Origin: Acanthaster planci
Taxonomy: Eukaryota > Echinodermata > Asteroidea > Valvatida > Acanthasteridae
Length of the DNA: 64,000 nt
Direction: 5' to 3'
Assembly (NCBI RefSeq): GCF_001949145.1
Contig: NW_019091602.1
Span: 333,141-397,140, forward strand
The notes beneath the pieces are model-generated. The model made no database searches. It had not been told where the DNA came from and saw only the letters and a program-made list of their open reading frames with translations. The translations under genes were made by a program, and so were the position numbers. Below are positions 11,680 to 23,600 of this stretch, in pieces. Each line of letters begins with the position of its first letter. The stretch's first letter is position 1.

Positions 11680-14362
11680 CTTGAAAACGATCTTGTCAGA
11701 CGAAACGCAAGGGGGCGCTGTAAAAGTTTATGGACATCGCAGAGTCGTTCGGACGCGTCTCACGACCAGACCTTCCGACATGCCATACCCCTTCCTAACG
11801 TCAGGCCTTTACGCGCAGTAGATTAAGATTTGAAATGAACTGAAGGCTGATTTAAATACTTTTCAATCTATTGTGTGGTAATGCCTGACGTCAGGAAGGA
11901 GTACGGCAAAGTTGGCAGGGCACAACTTGTCGGGCCGAGGGGGGATAAAAATTATTAGTGAGGGCAGTCTATACTAATTGAATTGATAAACTGTGGCAGA
12001 ACCAACGTAGTAACAGGATTTCCGAATCACACTGAAAGATCTTGGGATGGAAAATGTGTAATGTCTCTAAACACCTCAGCAGCGATTTGACCCAACTAGT
12101 TATGCATACGCGTAATGCACATTTGCCTCGCCCCCAGCGAGATAGGACACTATTTTCCATGCTCTTCTTAGCACGAGGTTGCATTTTGCTCGAAGTATAA
12201 TATATGAAAGAATATGAAATGAATTACTTGGCCAAGGGTTATATGCGTTTTTGAGGCTTGTAGTTTTTTTAAATTAATTTGGAGGTAAAGAGCAGTGAAT
12301 AGAAATAAAGTAGGCAGAACAGCCTCAATCAAGAGTCTTAGAAACGATGTCGTCGTCAAGAAAGGTGGGGTCATGCTTTCCAAAGACATCCGCCTATTTT
12401 CAGGTGACAGTTTAATCGATCTTGACCAATTAAGCAGTTAGGAAATAGGCCTGATTTTTCAAGTCAGAACAAATTGGGGGCATGAGGGAACGCGACTGGC
12501 GGCACAGAAAATGCCTCACTGCAACGAGGTTCGAGGGCAAATGGGGAGCCATTTTCATCATCGCAAAAAAGCGGGGGGGGGGGTTGATATCCTGCAGCCA
12601 TACATGAATGCGCTCTAATCGCCCTCTTTGTCGAATAGTGCAGGAGAGGAACCCATATTGATAATTAAACCGGTGGCTGCAAAGCCCCAGGCGGACCGGC
12701 CTCGTCGTGCGCAGCGTAGGACAACCCATCTGAGGGTGACGAAGATTACAGTGCGCTGCTTGCTTGTCGTCGAGTAGCTGTTGTCAAGGGTGGCGAATGC
12801 GCGTTCGGGTTCATTCAACATGATGATGTAATGAAGGGAAAAAATCAAACGCCTTAAATTGAGGTCCCTAGATCCTTGCTTTTTTTTAGCTGGTATTGTT
12901 TTCTGAAGGTTTTGGTGCTAATATTGGATAAATAAATATACCGGTCACTTTTTTACCACTCACCTATGAAGTACTCCCCCCAAATACATATGTAATAATA
13001 ATCCGTGGGGGGGGGCTGGTTCAAGTTACCCTCCTGCCCCCCTCGTTCGATAGGCTACTGGGCAATTGTGATGTTTTAACAATTCCTCTCTTCTTTTCTT
13101 ACACTTCAAAATAATTCAAAGTTTAAATGCTGTCTGCAGAAAGCTGTGCTAATAACGGACAGTGACAGCTGTGGAATATTCATGAACATGAATAGTGGAA
13201 GCTCACTACTTCCGTGTTCACTTGTTAAGTTCCCTCCTTTAACCTGTTTTTTGAATAAACGGTCACACTCGGAAACTGAGCTTATTTTTCATTCAGTGGA
13301 AAAAAAGTGTTAATTCTTTACGAGACATGATGATGTTGAACGCGTCATATTTTATCAAGCCTTATTTGTGTCCAACGAGTAATTTTTCAAACCCCAGATT
13401 CCATTTCATCTCGATCAACCGACTAACATCCAATGCAAACATAATAACCGTAGATATAAAATGCGACGCTCGAAAAAAAGGAAAATGCAAGTAACACGGG
13501 CCGTACGTTTTATCGACCACGAAAGGGCAGTCCATCTTGCAGAACAATTAAGGATGAAGAGGACAGTGCGTCTGCGGAGGAAGTTTCACCAATCAGCATC
13601 TAACGAAGCCTTCGCTATACAACGGCTGTTCAGCTACTCCGGGTATTCCGCAGATGCCACTACATTCTTCGCTCATACGTAATGGTACTGATGCACCGAG
13701 GCTGCGCAGAACGTTCCCCCCATAAATTATTACATGCCGACACCGGCGAGGTACAGTATGCGGTTACCGTAATCAAGCTGGCGCGAAGGTGGAAATCGTC
13801 ACTTCCGTACGCGTTGAACGTCGTGTTCGCCAATGAGTGTTTATACATCCATCGAGTTCACTTAGCTTTCCATTTTCGAAGATGTGATGTGCGCAGCATA
13901 TAGGCCTATGCCCTGCACGAACTGCTCTCTAAAAAATACTGTGCAGTACCAATGCTTAAAGATAGATATACCAGTTGGTGAAATCGTCATTTGGCTCTCA
14001 AATTTGCCCCATTTGCCAGGCGTTTGATGTGCATGCATTTATCGCAGCCCAGGGAGACTTTCGTGGATTATCCAGCTAATGTTTTTCTTCAATGGCATTC
14101 CTCCTGTATCTGGGTCAACCGTAAGACTGGTCACTTTTATGGTTATTAAAAGCATTTAGCACCGTCCTCCCACGAGTCATAATGCTAATTACACATTGGA
14201 GACACGGCGTGGTGTGACCATGGAGCTATTGCTGCCAGACCGTCCTCCGTGCACTCCGCTGTTATGAATTATAAAGATCAGCCACGGGTCTCAAGTGTTG
14301 AGCCGAGGACTCGCGGTATTAGGATTCAGCGGGGGTACACCCGTGGCAAGCGTACGACCCCC
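11680..14362. other. head-to-head intergenic region between NUDT15 and R7BP
   Basis: This stretch should contain both promoters. It holds an inverted-repeat pair near NUDT15 (11781-11908), G-runs at 12571-12582 and 13006-13016, and small overlapping ORFs on both strands with no recognisable product. Base composition rises in G+C towards 14280, at the R7BP first exon. Confidence 0.5.
11781..11908. repeat. inverted repeat just upstream of NUDT15
   Basis: Left arm 11781-11810 (TGCCATACCCCTTCCTAACG and onward) matches the reverse complement of 11877-11908, with a few mismatches. The spacer is about 66 bp. The arms share CTTCCT-ACGTCAGGC. It lies about 100-230 bp upstream of the NUDT15 ATG and may be a small MITE or hairpin in the promoter. 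Confidence 0.65.
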
Positions 14363-14404
14363 ATGAGTAGCCCCGGTAGAGACAGGAACAGCAAGCCGGC
14401 TTGA
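14363..14404 (+). promoter_or_regulatory. 13-codon upstream ORF abutting the R7BP start, in frame
   Basis: ATG at 14363 opens 13 codons (MSSPGRDRNSKPA) and ends in TGA at 14402-14404. The R7BP ATG follows immediately at 14405 in the same frame. It may act as a leader uORF. Human R7BP also begins MSS (from memory), so a sequencing error, stop readthrough or a recent nonsense change of a longer N-terminus are alternatives. Confidence 0.45.
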
Positions 14405-14623
14405 ATGAACCGCACCTCGTCCGGCCGCGGCTGTAGCAGTCGACCCCGGAGCGCTGGCCCCTCGTCGCTAACGGTGCCGCACGCAGGAGCCAGGGTCCAC
14501 CACCACCCGCAGCACGTCGGCAGCCCTGCCGGCTACGGCGGTGGTGGGGGTGAGTTCGTCCACACACCCGAAGATAGCTATGACGAAGCGACTTTGAAAG
14601 GCTGCGTGGACGAATGCGAGAAG
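14405..14623 (+). CDS. RGS7BP: R7BP exon 1
   Basis: 73 codons, GC-rich, with a disordered Ser/Arg/His/Gly-rich N-terminus and a GGGGG run. It ends DEATLKGCVDECEK with donor AAG/GTACGG. The last residues start the first helix of the R7BP core. Confidence 0.85.
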
Positions 14624-17600
14624 GTACGGTGTAGTGATCAATCATTCTTCTAGGTAATTGGTAATGCGTTTGAAGACGTTTTTGCCAGATACGTTCTTGA
14701 AATGACAGCGATGTTGTCTTAAAACGATACAGCTGCTAACAAACTGATATGCACTATGAGTAAGTGCTGTTTGAGATTAAGGCTGTCGGATAGTGTAGGG
14801 CAAAAACACGCTCCATTTAACACTATTGGCTTGTACATGGATAGCTCTTAGTGTTAATCCAACACGTACTTCATGCAGGGGGCTGAGTTGTCGTAGGGTC
14901 CATCCCATGGCAAGCCCTTTCAGAAGTTTAGTCACACTGCCACAGGCTTGACAGTCACAAAGCGTCATCCTTCATTTGATATCTTGATGCATAAGACATA
15001 TACAGACTGGTGACTGACTTAAAGACACTTGTGAGGCCTTGTGATGGACTTGAATGCAGCACTAGTTGGAAGAGAGAATTTCTCACCTAGTCCACGCAAC
15101 CAAATTATTCTGAACATGTGTCTGCAAAGGTTACAAGCAGGAGAATGATCCGGTTCATTTCCCATTTTCCCAGCAATTCTCGGGATGGGATGACATTGGG
15201 CATAGGTAGGCCTATATTTAATTCAACATACTTAAACAGGGCAGGTAGATCAGCAAATTGAATTTGTTTTCCAGTCCGAGTTTCACTCTCAATGAATGAC
15301 AGTGAATTTACAAAGGTAAAACACAAATGTCCAAAGTAAACTTAGATGGACTTTAGGCTTAGATTGAATTCTCTCGATGGATCAATGTATAAGAAAAATT
15401 CAGGGCAGTGTATAGGCCTACGTTTATTTCGAGACAACACTGAAACCCTTCGTAAAAATGTTGCTGCCACCCAAAGTGACAGTTGCGGTAACATCAAACC
15501 ATTCGAACAAACACCACTCATCAAATCGTTGTGTCTAGTCACGTATGAGTATGCTAATTGTATTACTGGCGTTTTACGATCGTGCCGTGCTGAAGATGAC
15601 TTTGGCCAGTTAAGCCACGCCTTCACCATGATCTCCCTCTAGGGATGCAGCTCATTTTGCAATGCCAGGCAGAGTAGATGTTGCAAGGTTATATGACATC
15701 CGGAACTCGTAATTATGAATCTGAATTGCCGTACAAATCTACATTGTTTTGTTGAAGCGCTCACAGGAACCAAAGACGATTTTATGCGTGACCAGAAGTT
15801 TACCTTGGCCAGGTTTACGCTCGGTGTCTGGTTGCAGTCACTATGAAAAAGTCGACCTCATGTGCAGTATGGATATGCGCAAGATGGTTTCTGCATATTC
15901 ACCGCTCTTTTAATGACTAGCTGTACTCGTCCTTGTAATAAAACGCCTGACCATAGGCCTAACGCTGGATTAAAAAATCGTCCTCTACATTTTGTTTGAG
16001 TTTCTTGTCAGGTAATGTGCCACAATTACACACCCACTGGCCGCGCCTCTCTGAACCAGCTGCTGAACGAAGGGAATGACCGGACGATTGAATGGTGAAA
16101 GGTTTGCACGGAGAGATGGATCCTTTCATATGCTCAAACCAGAGCGGGTTTCAATTTGAAGATGCCATAAAAGGAAGGTTTTTGTCTGTCATTCTCCAAG
16201 CCGTGAGAGAAAACCTACGCATGTCAGTGACCTTTTTACCGGCATCGTTTTGTCCATTCCATCAGTAACTCCTTGTTTTCCGCCCTTTTCTTTGCCGCCT
16301 GCAAATATGTAAGCGAATATGGCATTAGTGCACAACGCAAAGTCGGCATGTAGGGAGCCATTTCATAATAGACGTAGGACACTGAAGAAAGTCTTGATGA
16401 AGGGAACAAACATGATTTCAGGGCAACTCTTCGCCAAGCTATACCCTGAAGAGGTATATCCGCCCTGAGCAGAAGCACCCCCTCATCGGTTGCAAAGAGC
16501 CGCGTTGTTTGGGAGTATTCATTTTGTTGGTAGCGACGCAACCGCAACGCTTGAGTTTTCTGATCGGTCGTGAACCAGCGATGTGCAGTTATTACCAAAG
16601 GAGCCGCCGTTGCTGAGGAAATAGCGCCCTGTCTTGGTCCAGCTCGGGACCCAAGACCCTTCTTTTACTGCACGTCACGGACTAAAGGTTGGCAAAATAA
16701 AACCGGCCTTGTACAAAAATATAAACATAATTAACAAAGTGCTCGAATATCTCACATAGCTATTAAAGCAATTAAATAATAAATACCATTACATTATAGC
16801 AACTGAAGTGCCTCAATCTTTAAATCATCAATGGAGGAAATGCGCAGCTCGTGGGCGAAATAATTTGCAAACTTTGGCCGCCCATAAAAATGCCAGTCAG
16901 TGTTTGGAATCAAAAGACAGGTTTACAGGAGGACAGGAAAATAACCTCTTATTTCCCCTTCTAAAGTCAAACTCGGAAACCGTGTATGATGTGGATTTGT
17001 TGTGCCAATGTTAATAATTCCTCGAAGATTATGAAATTGTGTGTGGGGAGAGTGTAGCGTGAAGGATCACAATTTACTTTCATGCCACTCCAATGACAAA
17101 CCAACCAGACTAGTGACCACTGGCCAGAACTGAGCATAATTTGAATACCGACTTCTTATTGCAGTGTTTTAGCTGCGTCGTGCATGTGCACTGCATATCT
17201 TATGGGATAATAGAGATACACGCACAGGCTCCTTAGTCTCCAAAGTTGTAATGCACGATCTCGCTCTCGGACATCACACTGTCCATTTTGCCCTGTATGT
17301 ACCTTAGGGCTATTATTCTGCATGATGCGAGGAAAAAAGGGTTTTGTTCGATCATCTCTCTCTGATTTATCGCTTTGTGCTCGGAGATTACGAACAGATG
17401 ACTGGCAAAATAAAACCTGATTCAACTTCGTCGATGATCGGAGATACCGTGACTTTGCATCATTTGGGAGTTTTCTTCAGAGGAAATGGTTGCGGCGTCA
17501 GCGTTGCCGTTTGCCTCTGGTCTACGTCGCTATCGGCGTCTCCAATTCCTTCCATGTGGAAACAAGAATTGCCGAAATCCTTGAGTCGATGAGTCGATCA

Positions 17601-20600
17601 ATTTCGTATGATTTGCCGCACATTAAGCGATACTGCAGTATGGTAAATGATCCCTGTCACGAGACACAGTCATTTTACCCAAATGGGGATTTGAACCACG
17701 AACCAGATGGTATGAGTGACATAATTTCCCTATAGAAAATAATTCATAGCATCTTAGGGTCAGTAGTCGCCCGATGTGTTTGATAATACATATTGTTAAT
17801 TACCCTTGTAATCCATGTTTGGACGTGAGAATGACGTAGGCTGTCTTCAAATCTAACCTTGTAAACTAATTTAGGTAGTATTATCTAGACATTAGTTGCA
17901 AACGAAAAACAATCAGTGATTAAAGTGCAAGAAAGCTTTGAGAAGTTTCCTTTTAATCTGCAGAGGAAATGCGACATTCTGAATTGATCGTAGATTCGCT
18001 CTGGGCACTAAATTTCATTTATGATCACTGTAGCAGGTCAACTGTGCAAATTCGCCGAGAGACCATTCGCTGAATCCACCCTGTCACCTTGCAGCAGATT
18101 CTACACGAATATATAAACCCGGAGACCAAGAAATTACTCATTTCTCAGCTTTGCAGGCGCACGAGATGCAGCTGGCTGCATTTTCATGACAGAGTAGGCC
18201 TAATTGGCTTGGGCTTTTGAGGCGGAGATATAAATTCGATTTCGATCGATTTCGAATTTGAGCAGATACATAAGAAAGATGGAGACATCATAGCTTGACT
18301 GATGAACATCTGGCAGCTGCACCATGCTTTTTTGTGTGGTGGAAACCTAAACTGGTGAAAACTGACTCGATAAGTTTCACGAAAATGCTAACAACAGCAG
18401 GCATAGTAGCAAGCGAGATTGGTCAAGATAGTAACGCGAGATGTCAAACCGACCGGAGCAATAACGTCACCGAAATTTAATTTGGTATTCAATTATGGAA
18501 ACATGCTAACCTTTGATAGGCTTTCTAACGCTAAACTAGAAAAATAAAATACGGATTTAGATGAAAAAATCACGGATTCCAAAGGAGATCTTCAACCATG
18601 CGTAAGGCCCTGTCCGAAACGGGCTTCTAGAGCTACGGCTCCGTCTGTTGTCTGCGCGTCTCCAAGCATTTCCAATGGAGCAAAGACCTAGACCTAGCTG
18701 TAGACAAGAGATTCAGATGCAGCCTAAAACGCCAATAACCGGAACAAAAAATCTTTCTTCTTACTTTTTAGATTTTATATGGTCCCGTCACAACCTCGGA
18801 ACGCTGGCGTCGTATTCAGTAAGTGATTCCGTGGGAGTGGACTCTGAGGCACTGCAGTCATGCGCACGTCGCACGAAGGCGCGCGTACATTTTAACAAGA
18901 AGCCAGCTCTTATTGGGTAAAGAGGCAATCATACATCTCGTACGCAGATTTAGGCCAAAGAAATGGCAAATAACATAGGCTACATATCCGAATTACGCTT
19001 TTCCACCTTGTAAGGAACAGTCACACGCAGTTGGACTGATGGTCATCGTGAAAAAAAAGCTGAACAGTTAAGTCTGGAGATGGAGAATTTATCTTTTCAG
19101 AAAATGTGAAGGAATTATTTTTTTTAATGGGAGAGACCTACGCTGTCTCAGTAATGTTTCGGAGTCGCGTTTTTTTGGCCAGATTTGTCTGCAATATGGT
19201 TTATAGTTCATAACTTTAGAATCTGCAACGGACTCCAATTTTTGTGTATTGAAAAAAACTATTTTGCACAAGCTGCAAATGTAATGATTATGTCAGCCAC
19301 CGACTGTGCTAAGTTCTTGTTCTTTCTACGCTTTTACCTTTCTTGTTCTTTCTACGCTTTTATTTTTCGAAAAATAAAACGCACAGTTAAATGAAAACAT
19401 GCAAATCAAAGAACTCGTCAGTGTGGAGCACAAAAACGATTATTAATCAAAACTAGGGAGCTCTAAAACTAGGGAAACAAACGAATGAACGAAGCATGCA
19501 AGACACACATGAAGTTTATGTAATTAAGAGCAAAATTTCTCAAAGATAATCGCGTCCTTTTCTTCACAAATTAAGTCACATTCATAACACAGCGTCGCAG
19601 CGTTCACCTTGAGTGCGCGCTTAATTAATTATGTGCACTAAAATTGTGCAGGAACAAAAACAAGTCTTCAAGCTTAACTAAAACAAGTGGAAATAGCCGC
19701 AGTTTGACATGCAGTATTTATCTCTAGCGGTGTACGACCTTTCTTGGTCTTTTTGCACGTACGAATGCCAGGAGGCACAGCAGAAGTATTTAGTGCCGCT
19801 CTGTTGACGGTGAGTAGATCTGTCATGGACCAACAGATCTGTCACGGGTCGGAAGACGCTCTTATTAAACCCCACGAGAATGATTTGGAGAACAGGATTT
19901 TTGTCTCAGCGGATTGCGGCCAAGCTGATACAAACTGATCTACGCTCGGCGAGGTTGAACATCAATGCTCTCACGTGCCCTACGATTATCCAAGCACACT
20001 GCACGACCAATTAAATATGTCTGAATGCAGTTCAGTGCATGCTATCGAACCTGAACGCTACTGTCGTTAGCATGTAGTAGGCAGGTTTTGCCCGATAAAA
20101 GCAACGTAAAAAAATCTTTGAAATTATTTTTTGTTAAATCGCGGGCCTCTTCAAGTACGTGTGTAGTTAGTCACACATTAGCCACTGCCACTTTGCTCGA
20201 AGATCCATTGGAAAAAAATCTGTTTACATAGCATTGTGTACACTAGGCTTTTCATTTTCATGTAATTACTTCTCGTGTCTATATATGGAGGTATAATTCG
20301 ATTTTCTTGACGACACAGCGGAGCCACGACAGCTGCCATTACTTCTGGTAACTGATAGTGTTGTCAAGAATTTCCATTTAAACGACCATGAATGGCGGTG
20401 TATAATCTTTGCGTAGACGCAACGAACAGAAGCAGTTTCATTTCATTATTGCAAAATAGATTCCAATTTACATGTGTATGGTAGATGGACGACAGATAGT
20501 ACGTGTACCTGGCGCCTGCAACTATTGAGTTAAATACACTTTTACAGCAATTTTACCTGGCAATATGGATGCCCGAAAATTTCAGCACAATAACAGGTGT

Positions 20601-23600
20601 ATTTTGAATTGAATTCAAACCTTTCTGTGGGAAAATGATTGATAGTCAGGACCACAGTGATCCCCTGGCCTTTTCCCATTTATTACAACAGTATAATATG
20701 AACTAATTTACGGTAATATTTTAAATGCTATCGTCCCCCATGAATTTGGTACTGGGGGAAACAATGTCGAATGTCCCTTCCATATTTAAAGCAAAACAAA
20801 ATACTGAAGGAATTGATGGATGGAGGATTTTCCCTTTTTAGTTTTTTATAAATGGAATAAGATAATAAACACGGTGTGCACAAAAAAGTGTAAATAGATC
20901 CCCCCCCACGATCGAGGAGAGATTTCTGCCCATACTTGGCATGTCTGTAAACAAAGCTTTTAAAGCATGGGCTTGGCATAAAAATCAAAATTAAGTGTCG
21001 TGCTTGAGACTTCCTGGAATGAAATGGAGTTTCGAAAAGAGACGCGTTGATTAAAGGCACCACGCAACACAAAATGTTTTTCCAACAACCCTCCCTCTAA
21101 ATTTCAGCTTTGTGTTTAATTTAACTTAAAGAAACCTGGAAATTTTACTAAAAATTGCATCTTTGGGTTTCAGTTAACTTGATTTTAAATTTTTGTTTTG
21201 CAATTTCAATCCATATTGTGATTTTTTTTGTTTATGCTTATGTATTATTTGCATATTCATGAGAAGAACTACGATGTCATCCAAGGCACTGGATCTCAAT
21301 GTTGCACTGATTTGTGCACGGAAAGTTTCTAGATTTTTTTAACCACTGCTATGGCAGATTTTATTTTCTTTAGCAATATATTGCTGTGTAAGAATATGGC
21401 AATAATCCAGCAGAAAACCTTTGCACGGAAATGTTCCTATATAGACAGCAAATTTTGGGAATCACAATTTGAACATGAAAACATGCAACCTGAGCTTTGT
21501 CTTCCTGAATTTACATCAAAGCAAAAGCGCCCTTGTCCAGAAATGCTTGGTCAATTTTTAAATGTTGGAAAAACTGCACCGTCCAGTTCACGTAACTCAA
21601 AAAGATGTCCAACAGTCTTCATACGTGGAAGAAGAGTACAGCGATACACAAAAAATAATTCTAAGAAAATTCATTTCCTGGTTCCTGTAATTTTCATTTG
21701 CTGGTTTGCTATGTTAATCGTTACTTGGAGCCTTTTGATATTAATATGATGCGTAGATTTCTATATTCATGAGAAAAAATGTGTGGTCATACCAGGCACA
21801 GAACATCAATGTTGCTTTGATGAAAAAAATGTTGGATTTTTTAAAATATATATTTTGCCGTCTTAAATATCCGTTTATTTGGCAGTTTATTGTTGTGTAA
21901 CCAACGAGCAATCGAAATGTTGGAAAGAGCAAGTTTCGGGTTCAAAATGTATTCGTGGAAACGTACAAACTGAACAGTGTCTTCCCTGATTTACATTACA
22001 GCAACAGCACTCGCACTTGTCCGGAAAAGCTTGATAATTGTGGATACTTGAAGAGTGCACTTTCCATACGCTTAACCCCCAAAGAGATCTCAAACAGTTC
22101 TCATAAGAGTCTAAGACAAATTCATTGCACAAAGCCTGTAGGCCTACAATAATTCAAATGATGCAGAAATATTTACGTATGAAGAAGCCAAGGAAAATTG
22201 AGTTTGAAAGAAACGTGAGAGGGTTTACATCGACGTAACTTCTCGGCTTGTCACATTCAATGAAAATTTTCAATACCGAAAATGCGGTACCTTTTGTATG
22301 TACACACTATAACTGAATCAAATGCACTTGAAACGCACTTAATGGTACCCATTTAGTAATGTTATAGTAGCATCTAACTGTAAAAATAAAGCAGTGATCG
22401 CACAGCTAGAGTTTCTCAAAACTAATTTGAAACACCAATTTATAGCATAGGTTTCTTGGAAACAATACGTAAGAATAGATTTAGCTTGCAATATGACGCT
22501 ACATTGGTCCAAGCTACAAAACAGTCACCTAGGGCACTCCTAAGCGTACAGTTGGACGATCAACATCTTTGGACTGGCCAATCAGTACCATAGTTTGGAT
22601 CGAAGCAGCAACAGTTTTCACCAGAGTTGTATAAAAAGAGAGTAGCGTCAACGCCAGACTTTGGAGCCAACATGGCTGTTCATTTTGTTTGCAGTACGGC
22701 ATGCAGCTATCGTGTGCTAACTATCCAAGTCCACTGATGCATAACCGACCATGTTGGTTGCAACATTTGAGACATTCATGTCGCAAACCTCTCTTTAAAT
22801 AGTTTTGTTAGGACCATTGCCGACTTGAGCTAAACAACAACCCTATGGTATATAGCTTAGTGCACTGAGCTCTGCCCATCAGTAACGTTAGAGATTCCAA
22901 CCCGTTAGACGCATTCAAGCAGGTTAAAACAATTTGTTTGGATGGTAGGATAGCCGAAACGTTTGTGGGGTGGCAAAGGTCAACTTAATTGGAGCAGGTT
23001 CAGGCGCCTACAGACTAATTTCACCATTGAGTACCACAAACTCTGATGTAGCCGTTATCCCAGTCCTCTGTGGCGCTACCAGGGGAGGGGCACAGGCGGT
23101 AGAAGTGAGGGGGCAGGGTGGCCCCCCCCCACTTTTTTTTACTGGGACACGGCCCCCACATTTGGTCTTATAGTGGGGGCAGGCTCAATGGATCGGGCTT
23201 TTTAATGGCGGATGTGTGATGGTCCCACAACTGCTCCCTTCCCACTTTGAAACTCGTTCCGCTGGGATAACTGAACTTTGATCCTTTGGTATTGGAAGCT
23301 TTAGTGATAAAGTTGCTGTGACGAATCTTATTGTCTTTCTGAACCAGGAGCCGCATCATGATTCTCAGTATTCAGATGTTTGTGTCTGTGCTTACTTCTC
23401 GCAGCTTGTTCGAGACTTTAACACCAGAGTTGCCCAATACCGCGAGAAGTTAATTGGCATCGCCGACGTAAGCGACTCCTTGCACTTCCGGGAGGATATA
23501 CGGCGCAAGCGCAGAAAGGGTCTGGATGCTGCCAGGAACGCAAAGTATAAGCTGTTTCCACACATGCGTGGGTAGGTACAGTACATCTCCTTGAGTTCTC

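Larger units (their letters stand above)
14624..23404 (+). other. R7BP intron 1
   Basis: About 8.8 kb. It contains one copy of the 200-bp interspersed repeat (16459-16651), a SINE-like fragment (17670-17720) and the diverged tandem pair at 21255-22150. Other small ORFs lack support. A TATAAAAAG at 22631 followed by ATGGCTGTT at 22673 looks promoter-like but opens only a 21-codon frame. Confidence 0.75.
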
